A stretch of DNA of 64,000 bases, from the NCBI RefSeq assembly GCF_023146395.1, contig NZ_JAGLCD010000002.1, positions 1 through 64,000 of the forward strand, given 5' to 3'. The notes under the pieces were generated by a model that searched no databases, was not told the DNA's origin, and worked only from the letters and a program-made list of their open reading frames with translations. A program made the translations under genes and the position numbers. Positions 45,467-53,685 of the stretch are shown one piece after another. This stretch comes from Aeromicrobium sp. GTDB taxonomy: Bacteria; Actinomycetota; Actinomycetes; Propionibacteriales; Nocardioidaceae. Every line of letters begins with the position of its first letter. The stretch's first letter is position 1.

Positions 45467-46402
45467 TCACTCCGGACCGATGTGGTCCGGCACCCTGAAC
45501 TGGTGCGCCAGGTAGTGCGCGGACCAGTCCATGAGGTCTGCTGGCACGTAGTAGTCGGTCTCGTCGTTGATCGCGGCCCAGTGCGATGCCACGTCTTCGA
45601 CCGTGGGCTCGCCGTCGGCGACGTACCCGTCGGTCGAGGCGATGAACACGCGGGCGAACCGACCTGCTCCAGCGGTATAGATCTCGCCACTGACGGGACA
45701 GTCCTCGTGCGCGAGGTAGGCGACCATGGGAGCCGCAGCGCTGGAGGGCATGGTGGGCATGCCTTCAGCGGCGGGAGCCTCGTCGTCGGACCCGCCGCCG
45801 AGGCGAGTCATCGCCGCTGGAGCGATGAGGTTGACGAGGATGTTGTGCTCGGCGCCAGCGAGCTTGGCACTCCGGGCGAGACCGATGGTGCCGCCCTTCG
45901 CTGCCGCGTACGACAGGTTGTTCGGCAAGCCGAGCGTGCCGGTCGAGGTCGTCAGCACCACGCGGCCGTAGCCCTGCTCCACGAAGTGTGGCCATGCGGC
46001 GAGTGTCGTGTTGAAGGATCCGACGAGATGGACGTCGAGGTGGGCTCGCAGGTTGTCGACGTCGATGTCGGGAAGTCCGGCCCAGCGCATGATGCCGGCG
46101 TTGTTGACGAGGATGTCGATGCGTCCGTAGGTGGCGATCGCGGTCGCAATAATGGCCTCCGCACCCGCCGTGGTCGAGACGTCGTTGGTGTCGGCGACGG
46201 CGGCGCCGCCAGCGTCCGTGATCTCGGCGACGACCGCCTGGGCCGGCCCGACGTCGGACCCCTCGCCCTCGGCGGTGCCGCCGAGGTCGTTCACGACGAC
46301 GCTTGCGCCGCGCGCCGCCAGCAGTCGCGCGTAGGCGCGACCGAGGCCGCGACCGGCGCCGGTCACGACGGCCACTCGACCGTCGAATCGCAGCTCACTC
46401 AT
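45467..46402 (-). CDS. SDR of the MFE-2 hydroxyacyl-CoA dehydrogenase type
   Basis: The product has 311 residues. The cofactor motif is VTGAGRGLGRA (13-23), VVVNDLGG follows, and SYAAAK gives Tyr165 and Lys169. The positions are identical to those of the SDR at 33537-34514, so the two are paralogues. It is convergent with the TetR gene. The C-terminal part (residues 235-311) is longer than in a classical SDR and ends HQFRVPDHIGPE. It probably oxidises a 3-hydroxyacyl-CoA or a cyclic alcohol. Confidence 0.88.
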   Translation of the reverse strand: MSELRFDGRVAVVTGAGRGLGRAYARLLAARGASVVVNDLGGTAEGEGSDVGPAQAVVAEITDAGGAAVADTNDVSTTAGAEAIIATAIATYGRIDILVNNAGIMRWAGLPDIDVDNLRAHLDVHLVGSFNTTLAAWPHFVEQGYGRVVLTTSTGTLGLPNNLSYAAAKGGTIGLARSAKLAGAEHNILVNLIAPAAMTRLGGGSDDEAPAAEGMPTMPSSAAAPMVAYLAHEDCPVSGEIYTAGAGRFARVFIASTDGYVADGEPTVEDVASHWAAINDETDYYVPADLMDWSAHYLAHQFRVPDHIGPE

Positions 46403-46461
46403 GTGTCTTCCTGTCTGTTGATGACGGGTCCGGGTGGACCGGTCAGGTGAAGTAGCGCCCG

Positions 46462-47277
46462 GGCTCGGGGATCGTGGAGGTCAACGCTCGCGCGGGGATC
46501 GACGTCGTGCTGGTGGAGGTCTCGCCGGAGGCGGTCAAGGCCGCCGAGGCGCGGGTCACGTCCTCGCTGGATCGCGCGCTGGGTCGCCAGAAGATCAGCC
46601 AGGAGGACTTCGACGCCACGCTGGAGCGGATCCGGTTCACCGACGACCTGGAGCAGCTGGCCGATCGTCATCTGGTGATCGAGGCGGCGTCGGAGCGTGA
46701 GGACATCAAGCTCGACCTGTTCCGCCGCCTGGGCCAGATCGTGACGGACGACCAGGCGATCCTGGCCTCGAACACGTCCTCGATCCCGATCGTGAAGCTG
46801 GGCGCCGTCTCGGGCCGTGCAGACCGGGTGATGGGCGTGCACTTCTTCAACCCGGCTCCGGTCATGAAGCTCGTCGAGCTGATCCCGTCGCTGACCTCCT
46901 CGCCGGAGACGCTCGAGCGGATGCGCGGCTACGTGACCGACGGTCTGGGCAAGGACCCGATCGAGGCCACCGACCGGGCAGGCTTCGTGGTCAACAGCCT
47001 GCTGGTGCCGTACCTGCTCAGCGCGATCCGCATGTACGAGGCGGGCTACGCGTCGGCGGCCGACATCGACCAGGGCATGGTCCTGGGCTGTGGTCACCCG
47101 ATGGGTCCGCTGGCCCTGTCGGACCTGATCGGTCTGGACACGATTCGCGCGATCTGTCAGTCGATGTACCAGGAGTTCAAGGAGCCGCTGTACTCGCCGC
47201 CGCCGCTGCTGGACCGCATGGTCGACGCCAGCCTGCTGGGCAAGAAGTCCGGCCACGGCTTCTACGTTCACACGTGA
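46462..47277 (+). pseudogene. 3-hydroxyacyl-CoA (3-hydroxybutyryl-CoA) dehydrogenase, 5'-truncated
   Basis: Homology begins abruptly at GSGIVEVNARAGIDVVLVEV. The normal first 13 or so residues with the start of the GxGxxG cofactor motif are missing, and a TAG lies in frame at 46453-46455. From there the gene is intact to its end, with SNTSSIPIVKLG, MGVHFFNPAPVMKLVELIPS, DRAGFVVNSLLVPYLL and CGHPMGPLALSDLIGLDT. A GTG at 46474 could start a 267-residue protein, but without the cofactor glycines it would be inactive. The sharp loss of the 5' end marks a deletion or recombination joint with the island on its left. Confidence 0.85.
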
Positions 47278-47454
47278 GCATCACCGGTATGCGTGTGACG
47301 AGCCTTCGGTCGTTCTACGGGCACCTGACCCGCCGTCCGTGGTCACAGCGAGACCTGCCCAGTCACGCGCAACGGAGACCTGCCCCAGGTCGAGCTCGAC
47401 GTCGCGGGCGATTCGAGGTTCGGGAGGGGCGACCGTTGATCCGAAGACGCGGAA
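47278..47454. other. Intergenic gap, no feature seen
   Basis: This short stretch lies between the truncated dehydrogenase and the thioesterase (convergent). I see no gene and no clear hairpin. Confidence 0.4.
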
Positions 47455-47871
47455 TCAGGGTGCGGTTCGGGATGGCAGTGCGCGGCCGTGCGCACGGAAC
47501 AGCGCGATGATCGCCCCGTCGCCGCGAGTGACGGTAACGTCGTAGACACTATTGCGGCCGAACCGGACCTGCTCTCGTGCCTCCGCACGAAGAACGTCGC
47601 CCAAGAATGCCGGTTGGACGAACACGATGTCGGCCTTGGCCGCGACCGAGACTTGCCGACTGTTGACCGCGCAGGCGAACACGGTGTCGGCAAAAAGGAA
47701 GATCTGTCCGCCGTGACAGGTCTCGTAACCGTTGACCATTTCAGCCGTTACGGTCATTTCGCCGTCCGCAGCACCGTCAGCAAAGCGCGTGATGCGAATT
47801 CCGTCGCGCTGCGCGGCGGCGTCGTTCGTGAATATCTCCTCTGACGAGGCGTTGGCCATACGCTGCGTCAT
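47455..47871 (-). CDS. PaaI-type hot-dog acyl-CoA thioesterase
   Basis: The product has 138 residues from the ATG at 47871, which overlaps the LuxR stop as ATGA. The hot-dog helix and strand pattern VNGYETCHGGQIFLFADTVF is that of PaaI thioesterases, and AKADIVFVQPAFLGDVLRAE follows. PaaI releases CoA from dead-end phenylacetyl-CoA derivatives. Coupling to a GAF-LuxR regulator and nearness to a PaaK-like ligase suggest a similar protective role for the second pathway. Confidence 0.85.
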   Translation of the reverse strand: MTQRMANASSEEIFTNDAAAQRDGIRITRFADGAADGEMTVTAEMVNGYETCHGGQIFLFADTVFACAVNSRQVSVAAKADIVFVQPAFLGDVLRAEAREQVRFGRNSVYDVTVTRGDGAIIALFRAHGRALPSRTAP

Positions 47872-48698
47872 GCCAGCACCCCAGAGGACCGCGCGGCCGA
47901 AACGGCTGCGTGGCGGCTGTGCACGCCGAAGGTTCGGCGGAGGCCGCACATAGCCGCACGAACCGAGGCGATGTCGATGTGAAGAGTCCCCGCGATGCTG
48001 AGATCGCTGTGTCCGGACGCGGCAAGCTCAAGGACCGCCAGCTCACGACTCGAGAGTTGTGGCGCCTGTTCCGGCGAGTCGAGCCCCCGCAGCACTGATA
48101 GAAGCGATTCGCAGATCCGAGTCCCCTCGCCGCGAAGCGCGTCGTCTGTTTCTTCCGACAGCGAGGTCAGGATCTTTTCTGCGGAGGCGAGGCAGTTCTC
48201 TCGCAGCAGAGTCGGTGCGCGTTCGAGCCCAACGCTCGCTGAGGGTGACGACATCGGGAGGGTCTGAAGCTCGCGGCCGAGTCGATCGCCAACAGATACG
48301 AGGCGATTGACGACATCATCGCCGAATGAGCAGGCGGCGCGAGTGCCCCCGTAGAGGACCGCCCGGACAGTGCCGTTTGCGCGAACCGGGATCGCGACCA
48401 TTGCTCGGAGGCCTTCGCTCGCGACAGCGGTGTCGTACTCGTGCGAAATGGATCTGGCGCTCGTGTAGTCACGAACGAACACCGGACGACCGACGATCAT
48501 CGCCTTGCCACCCAGCCCGGCGTTGGGCGGCAGGGACAGGCCGTGCAGGGAGTCGGAACGATTGCCGGCCAGCCGGCTGATGCGCAGAGCGCCTGACCGG
48601 ACATGACCTGCGAAGACGACGGGCAGGCCGGATTCGGAATGGCCGTCTTCGACGGCTCGATCCAAGGCCCCCGCCGTGGTCAGCTCAGTGCTCGGCAT
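47868..48698 (-). CDS. GAF-domain LuxR-family transcriptional regulator
   Basis: The product has 276 residues. Residues 1-150 look like a GAF sensor domain (GLSLPPNAGLGGKAMIVGRP, VRDYTSARSISHEYDTAVAS, LRAMVAIPVRANGTVRAVLY). The C-terminal 60 residues are a LuxR-type helix-turn-helix, LSSRELAVLELAASGHSDLS then IAGTLHIDIASVRAAMCGLR. GAF-LuxR proteins often activate aromatic-acid catabolic genes when a CoA ester or acid binds. It is divergent from the small LuxR gene at 48799 and coupled to the thioesterase gene. Confidence 0.85.
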   Translation of the reverse strand: MPSTELTTAGALDRAVEDGHSESGLPVVFAGHVRSGALRISRLAGNRSDSLHGLSLPPNAGLGGKAMIVGRPVFVRDYTSARSISHEYDTAVASEGLRAMVAIPVRANGTVRAVLYGGTRAACSFGDDVVNRLVSVGDRLGRELQTLPMSSPSASVGLERAPTLLRENCLASAEKILTSLSEETDDALRGEGTRICESLLSVLRGLDSPEQAPQLSSRELAVLELAASGHSDLSIAGTLHIDIASVRAAMCGLRRTFGVHSRHAAVSAARSSGVLA

Positions 48699-48798
48699 TC
48701 AGAACGTACCTTTCGATAACTGCGCTCTTGCATGCGAGCGCTCGCTCAGGCAATGTAACATAGGTCACGTCGTGGTTGCGTCTCTCTGGAGGAAAGCA

Positions 48799-49149
48799 GT
48801 GGAGCACAAGGGGGCATTGTCGGTTCGTGAACTCGAGGCGCTGCGTCGGGCGTTCGCCGCTCTGCGCGGGCTCGCTACGCGCGGTGAGGACGGTCGCGTC
48901 AGGCAGGAGTTTCGCGCCCGCGCCCAAAGCCTCCTTCCGGTCCGCGACGGTGGCATCGGTCTGTCGGACCGGGAAGTCGATGTGCTCGCGTATGCCGCCA
49001 CCGGACTGAGGAATGCTGAGATCGCGAACGCCCTGGCGCTCTCACCGGAGACCGTGAAGAGCTACCTGAGTTCGGCTCGGTTCAAGTTGGGAGCGATCAA
49101 TCGACATGAGGCAGTTGCCATGGCGCGTCGTGCGGGCGTGTTGCCGTGA
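48799..49149 (+). CDS. Short LuxR-type HTH regulator
   Basis: The product has 116 residues from a GTG six bases after GGAGG (48788-48792). The open frame reaches 48676 but lacks a better start. The N-terminal half is a helical segment (VRELEALRRAFAALRGLATR). The C-terminal half is a LuxR HTH, LSDREVDVLAYAATGLRNAE then IANALALSPETVKSYLSSAR. There is no receiver or sensor domain. It ends with the same kind of sequence (RHEAVAMARRAGVLP) as the larger LuxR protein, so it may act with it or be a truncated paralogue. Confidence 0.8.
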   Translation: MEHKGALSVRELEALRRAFAALRGLATRGEDGRVRQEFRARAQSLLPVRDGGIGLSDREVDVLAYAATGLRNAEIANALALSPETVKSYLSSARFKLGAINRHEAVAMARRAGVLP

Positions 49150-49182
49150 CGCCACGAATGGATCGCGGCGCCTGCATCTCGA

Positions 49183-49764
49183 CTACGGCAGCAGCCGAGA
49201 CATCACGAGTTCGATTTGCTCGTCAGCAACAATTTTCGGTTCGGTTCCGCGGAGGGCCCACCCCTTAAGTGCGGGCAGATGACCGAGAAGAATAATGTCC
49301 TGTGCCAGAACCAATGCTTCAACGGGCCGGAACTCTCCACGTCGTACTCCAGTAGAAATTACATCGGCGAACGTGCTGCTAATGCCGACCTCGCGCTCTT
49401 GGTACTGCCGGTGGGCCTGGTCGGGTAGGTGCCGATACTCGCGGTACATCAGAAGGATCTGGTCACGGTTTCGGACACACTCGGCAAGGTAAGTGCCAAT
49501 CATCAGTCGCAGCTTGTCGTCCAGCTCGAGATCCGCCCCGGTTGCGACCTCGGCGAGCCTCTCTCGCAGGCCGCCGTAGATGGACTCACAAGCCATGACC
49601 AAGAGGTCTGACTTCGTCTGGATGTAGCGGTACAGGCCCCCGACGCTCATCCCGAGATCCTCGGCGAGCTCGTTGACCGACACCCGGTCAAATCCCCGCT
49701 CCATGATGTGCCTCGTAGCGACCTTCTGAACGTGGTCGAGACGCTGAGCCCGAGTTTGCCTCAT
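49183..49764 (-). CDS. TetR-family transcriptional regulator
   Basis: The product has 193 residues. The DNA-binding domain is VATRHIMERGFDRVSVNELA then EDLGMSVGGLYRYIQTKSDL. The ligand domain contains MYREYRHLPDQAHRQYQERE, resembling the broken TetR at 44715. It is divergent from the B12-mutase operon. The perfect palindrome GTCACA-C-TGTGAC (49843-49855) in the gap is a candidate operator for both directions. Bases 49216-49229 within its 3' end repeat the TTGCTCGTCAGCAA core of the operator at 42446, which may be coincidence. Confidence 0.9.
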   Translation of the reverse strand: MRQTRAQRLDHVQKVATRHIMERGFDRVSVNELAEDLGMSVGGLYRYIQTKSDLLVMACESIYGGLRERLAEVATGADLELDDKLRLMIGTYLAECVRNRDQILLMYREYRHLPDQAHRQYQEREVGISSTFADVISTGVRRGEFRPVEALVLAQDIILLGHLPALKGWALRGTEPKIVADEQIELVMSRLLP

Positions 49765-50089
49765 GAGAGCCGGCCGCGATCGCGGTCATCACCCGCGGGG
49801 TGGGCGCCGTCGATCTGCAGTGAAGTCACGGCTAGAAGCATAGTCACACTGTGACGCGATCCTGACGCGCAAACAACGGCCGCTGTCGCTGGGGTGTGTG
49901 CGGCCCGGGGACGTGAGCCCGCCTGTAGGTGTTGCCCCAGGCGGCCCGGATGGCGTTGGTGGTCGCTTGACCTTCATTTACGCGAAGCGCATACTGGCGA
50001 AGCGATACTGCGAGCGAGTGCTCGCACACATTCTCGAAGGCCGCACGTTAGCTCGTCGAGACTCGCTCCGACAACGGAAGGTGCCCCGA
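49765..50089. promoter_or_regulatory. Divergent control region between TetR and the mutase operon
   Basis: There is no gene here. Features are the palindrome GTCACACTGTGAC (49843-49855), a near-direct repeat CGAAGCGCATACTG/CGAAGCGATACTG (49981-50008), and a perfect dyad TGCGAGC-GAGT-GCTCGCA (50007-50024) about 65 bases before the mutase start. The last could be an operator or a hairpin in the leader. I see no B12 riboswitch core. Confidence 0.5.
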
Positions 50090-50518
50090 ATGGATACGCC
50101 CGTCAGAGTCCTGGTGACGAAGATCGGTCTTGACGGCCACGATCGAGGCAGTCGAATCATTGCGGCATATTTGCGCGACGCTGGTCACGAAGTCGTCTAC
50201 ACACCTCCGTGGCAGACGCTTGAAGCGGTAGTTCGATTGGCCGTGCAGGAGGACATCGAGGTCATCGGGATCTCCTCACTCGCCACCGACCACCTGATCG
50301 TGCCGGACCTCATTCAGGAACTCGTCTCGGCAGGTTTGGACGACGTGGCGGTCGTGGTTGGCGGGATCGTGCCCGACAGCGAACATGCGGCTTTGACGGA
50401 CGCTGGGGTCGCGCGCATCTTCGGGCCTGGCTCTTCTCGTGACGACATCGTCAACGCAGTGTCGGACCTCGGTGCGCAGGTCCAGCAGCGGCGTCGGCAG
50501 ACGGAGGTGTCGGCATGA
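50090..50518 (+). CDS. B12-binding small subunit of an acyl-CoA mutase
   Basis: The product has 142 residues from the ATG at 50090, after GGAAGG. The cobalamin motif DxHxxG is intact in [20 protein letters not shown], whose histidine replaces dimethylbenzimidazole on cobalt. [11 protein letters not shown] and [11 protein letters not shown] complete the flavodoxin-like B12 domain. It is the separate small subunit found in 2-hydroxyisobutyryl-CoA- and isobutyryl-CoA-type mutases, not the fused form of methylmalonyl-CoA mutase. It overlaps the large-subunit gene as ATGA. Confidence 0.93.
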   Translation: MDTPVRVLVTKIGLDGHDRGSRIIAAYLRDAGHEVVYTPPWQTLEAVVRLAVQEDIEVIGISSLATDHLIVPDLIQELVSAGLDDVAVVVGGIVPDSEHAALTDAGVARIFGPGSSRDDIVNAVSDLGAQVQQRRRQTEVSA

Positions 50519-52179
50519 CCGCAGTCGAAAACCACCTCAGTCCGAGCGAGCGCTGGGCGCACGAGTATGCGTCGCAGGTCGATCCGTCGGGTGTCGTGCG
50601 CAATCGATCCGGGATCGAGATTGCGCCGCTGTACACCCCGCAGGACTGGTCAGGCGATCGGTACGCTGCCGACCTCGGATTTCCGGGTCAGGAGCCCTAC
50701 ACCCGTGGCATCTATCCCTCGATGTACCGAGGGCGGACTTGGACCCAGCGTCAGCTGATTGGTCTGGGCACCCCGGCTGACTACAACGCACGGGTTCGCC
50801 AGCTGTTGGACCTGGGGTCCACCGCGATCAGCTTGCTGCCCTGCAACTCTGGATTTAGAGGTCTTGACTGCGATGAGGTTCCAGCGCCGCTGCTCGGAAC
50901 TTGCGGCACCGTGATCAACAATGTCGACCACATGGACACCGCCCTCGACGGCGTACCCCTCGGCTCGATCTCGACCGCAATGAACGATCCGACGCCGTTC
51001 ACGCTGCTCGCCTTCGTGCTCGCGACCGCGCAACGCCGTGGCGTGCCTTTCGATCGCATCACGGGGACGTCGAACCAGTCCGACTACATCTCCCACTTCG
51101 TCGCCAACCACATGTTCTACCGGCTGTCGCAGCCAGGTTCCCGGCGGGTGCTGGTGGACCACGTTGCCTACTGCCGGGAGCGGGTGCCCGGGTGGAACCC
51201 GGTCTCCGTCGTTGGCCAGCACATGCAGCAGGCAGGAGCCACGCCGGCCGAGACCATGGGCTTCACGCTCTCGACGGCCATCCAGTATGCGGAGGACTGC
51301 ATGGCGAAGGGTCTGCACCCAGATGCGATCCTGCCGCGCTTCACGTTCTTCTTCGATATCTCCATCTCGTTCTTCGAGGAGATCGCGAAGTTCAGGGCTG
51401 GCCGGCGAATTTGGGCCCGCATCGCGCGAGAGCGCCTTGGCGCCAAGGATCCACGTTCGTGGAGGTTCAAGTTTCACGGGCAGACCTCGGGCGTAGACCT
51501 CACGGCACAGCAGCCGCTCAACAACGTTGCGCGGGTGGCGACGCAGGCGATCACCGGCATCTTCTCGGGTCTTCAGTCGATGCATACCGATGCTTACGAC
51601 GAAGCGATCACGTGTCCGACTGAGGAGTCGGCACGCATTGCCGTGGCCACGCAGAACATCCTGCGGGAGGAAGCCCATCTCTGCGACGTGATCGATCCGC
51701 TCGGTGGCTCGTACTACATCGAGCGTTTGACCGACCAGATGGAGGAAGAGATTCTTCGGGTGATGCAGGTCATCGACGATGCTGGAGGAATGTACGCAGC
51801 CGTCGGTTCCGGTCTCGTGCAGGGCATGATCGGACGGTCCGCGCTTGCAGCTCAGGAACGCATCGACAGCGGCGATGAGAAGGTCATCGGAGTCAACTGC
51901 TTCCAGAGTGACGGGTCAGATGTCGAGCAGCCGCCTCCCTATCGGCCCGACCGGGCGGCCATGGATGCGCACGTTCAAGAGTTCCGCGAGTACAAGCGGA
52001 ACCGAAGCGAGCGTGACGTGAGCCGCGGTATTGACGGTCTGCGTCGAGCAGCGGAGGACGAGAGCTTGAACGTCTTCGCCAGTGTCGTCGAAGCCGCTGG
52101 CGCGGGCGTCACCCACGGTGAAATCGTCGCGACCCTGCGAGATGAGTTGGGGTTCGGCGATCCGTTGATCGTGGCATGA
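50515..52179 (+). CDS. Divergent B12-dependent acyl-CoA mutase, large subunit
   Basis: The product has 554 residues. The TIM-barrel substrate domain of the methylmalonyl-CoA mutase family is clear ([83 protein letters not shown]). The catalytic-base histidine is kept (His236). The specificity residues differ: Tyr89 of methylmalonyl-CoA mutase is Leu81, and Arg207 aligns with Ala197 (or Asn198 with a one-residue gap). Most strikingly, the near-invariant FDxxTxxGYDSDHP loop is [18 protein letters not shown] (105-122). The leucine recalls Ile90 of 2-hydroxyisobutyryl-CoA mutase. The substrate is unknown and probably not methylmalonyl-CoA. Confidence 0.9.
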   Translation: MTAVENHLSPSERWAHEYASQVDPSGVVRNRSGIEIAPLYTPQDWSGDRYAADLGFPGQEPYTRGIYPSMYRGRTWTQRQLIGLGTPADYNARVRQLLDLGSTAISLLPCNSGFRGLDCDEVPAPLLGTCGTVINNVDHMDTALDGVPLGSISTAMNDPTPFTLLAFVLATAQRRGVPFDRITGTSNQSDYISHFVANHMFYRLSQPGSRRVLVDHVAYCRERVPGWNPVSVVGQHMQQAGATPAETMGFTLSTAIQYAEDCMAKGLHPDAILPRFTFFFDISISFFEEIAKFRAGRRIWARIARERLGAKDPRSWRFKFHGQTSGVDLTAQQPLNNVARVATQAITGIFSGLQSMHTDAYDEAITCPTEESARIAVATQNILREEAHLCDVIDPLGGSYYIERLTDQMEEEILRVMQVIDDAGGMYAAVGSGLVQGMIGRSALAAQERIDSGDEKVIGVNCFQSDGSDVEQPPPYRPDRAAMDAHVQEFREYKRNRSERDVSRGIDGLRRAAEDESLNVFASVVEAAGAGVTHGEIVATLRDELGFGDPLIVA

Positions 52180-53066
52180 CCAGCTTGGCTGCGGGCGTCA
52201 TTGCTGGTGATCAAGCCAGCCTGGCCCGCGCCATGTCGATACTGGAGCGGGGTGGGTCTGATGCGGAGGCACTCCGGTCGACTTTGGCGCGGCACACAGG
52301 GACGGCCTCGGTGATCGGAGTGACTGGGCCGCCTGGAGCAGGAAAATCCTCCCTGGTCGGTGCGATGGTCGGTTCGCTTCGGGCGCGCGGTACGAACGTG
52401 GCCGTCCTGGCGGTGGATCCGTCCAGTCCGGTTTCGGGAGGCGCCGTGCTCGGGGATCGAACCCGGATGGGTGCCCACACGACCGATCCCGGCGTGTTCA
52501 TTCGATCGATCGCTTCCCGTGGGCACCCCGGTGGACTCGCCCGCGCTGTGCCCGCCTTGATCGATGCGATCGACGCAGCTGGGTGGGAAGTGGTGATCCT
52601 TGAAACAGTGGGCAGTGGGCAGTCGGACATTGACATCGTCGAGTACGCCGACGTCGCAGTTCTCGTCTCCGTGCCTGGGCTTGGGGACGATATCCAGGCC
52701 ATCAAGGCGGGCGTGCTGGAGATCGCCGACGTGTTGGTGGTGAACAAGGCGGATCTTCCAGGCGCTGAGCAGACAGCCCGTGAGCTTGAACGCATGCTCC
52801 GACTTCGGGCAACAGACGCAGTCCGCCCGCCCGTCGTTCGGACGTCGGTTGCCGATGGGACGGGAGTCCCGGCGTTACTGGACGCCCTTGACGGAGTTTC
52901 CAAGACGAAGGGTCGGCATCGCCGGCTCCGCCGCGAGATCACACGCGAAGCTGAGGCGGAGTTTGCTCGGCGTCTGCGCCCGGAGCAGCTCGATGCTGCC
53001 TGCGCTGCGGTGCTGGCCGGGAGCCGAGGTGTGGGAGAAGCGGCGAAGGAGCTCGCCGGATTTTGA
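52176..53066 (+). CDS. meaB: MeaB/ArgK-type GTPase, chaperone of the B12 mutase
   Basis: The product has 296 residues, overlapping the mutase stop as ATGA. G-protein motifs are [12 protein letters not shown] (Lys57), [20 protein letters not shown] (MeaB signature), [12 protein letters not shown] and the base-specificity motif NKAD. MeaB proteins load adenosylcobalamin and protect mutases during turnover. The operon order small subunit, large subunit, chaperone matches the MeaH arrangement of 2-hydroxyisobutyryl-CoA mutases. Confidence 0.93.
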   Translation: MTSLAAGVIAGDQASLARAMSILERGGSDAEALRSTLARHTGTASVIGVTGPPGAGKSSLVGAMVGSLRARGTNVAVLAVDPSSPVSGGAVLGDRTRMGAHTTDPGVFIRSIASRGHPGGLARAVPALIDAIDAAGWEVVILETVGSGQSDIDIVEYADVAVLVSVPGLGDDIQAIKAGVLEIADVLVVNKADLPGAEQTARELERMLRLRATDAVRPPVVRTSVADGTGVPALLDALDGVSKTKGRHRRLRREITREAEAEFARRLRPEQLDAACAAVLAGSRGVGEAAKELAGF

Positions 53067-53685
53067 CGTGCGCTGCCTCTGCCCTCAGGGTTCGCGGGCG
53101 ATTGATTCAACGTCGGCCAAGACCATCAGGCACCGCGTCTGAAGGCGACGTTCTCGAGTGAATCGCTCGGCGCTGAGGCTGACCTTCTGAAGCCGGGTCA
53201 TGCCCGCGGATGAGATCCATGACTCGTCGCTGGGATTTGGTGGAGTTTGGTCTCGCAATAGCGGATCAATGGCCGGAATGCGCGGCTGCAATCTCGGGCC
53301 AGGGCCACGGTTCTTGGCGAGTGAAACCGGAACCGTGGTCCCGGCCCGAGCTGTTGACATCACGGTCAAGGGTCAAGGTCGCGCCGACGCGTTCCACCTG
53401 CGGCTGTGCCCCACGTCGACCGTTCGCATCAGGCGACGGGGCCGGCCGGTTTCGAGTATGAGTCGAGCCTTTGACGAACTTGGCTCAGCGGCGAGGTGCT
53501 CGCCTTCGGCACGTGGATCCGCGTCGCACCCCACCGCTTGGCGGGGTACGACGCGGACTGCTTCGTCATGCTTCGCACGTCGCGGAACGGTGAGGAGGCA
53601 TTCGCCCAGTAGGTGGGCTAGTCGCCCAGCTTGGTCGCGAAGATCCACAAGGTCCGGACAGATCGCCAGCAGGTCGCCGGCACGT
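53067..53685. other. Gap with a possible gene remnant
   Basis: No intact gene is visible. On the + strand near 53495-53612 one frame reads GEVLAFGTWIRVAPHRLAGY then DADCFVMLRTSRNGEEAF before a stop. This has protein-like composition and could be the end of a decayed gene. The other long frames here look like chance. It lies between two convergent genes (meaB and the PaaK-like gene). Confidence 0.3.

Noticed and set aside
49765-50089. Cobalamin riboswitch before the B12-mutase operon
   Set aside because: I could not find the conserved B12-box core or the expected helices. Only short repeats are present.
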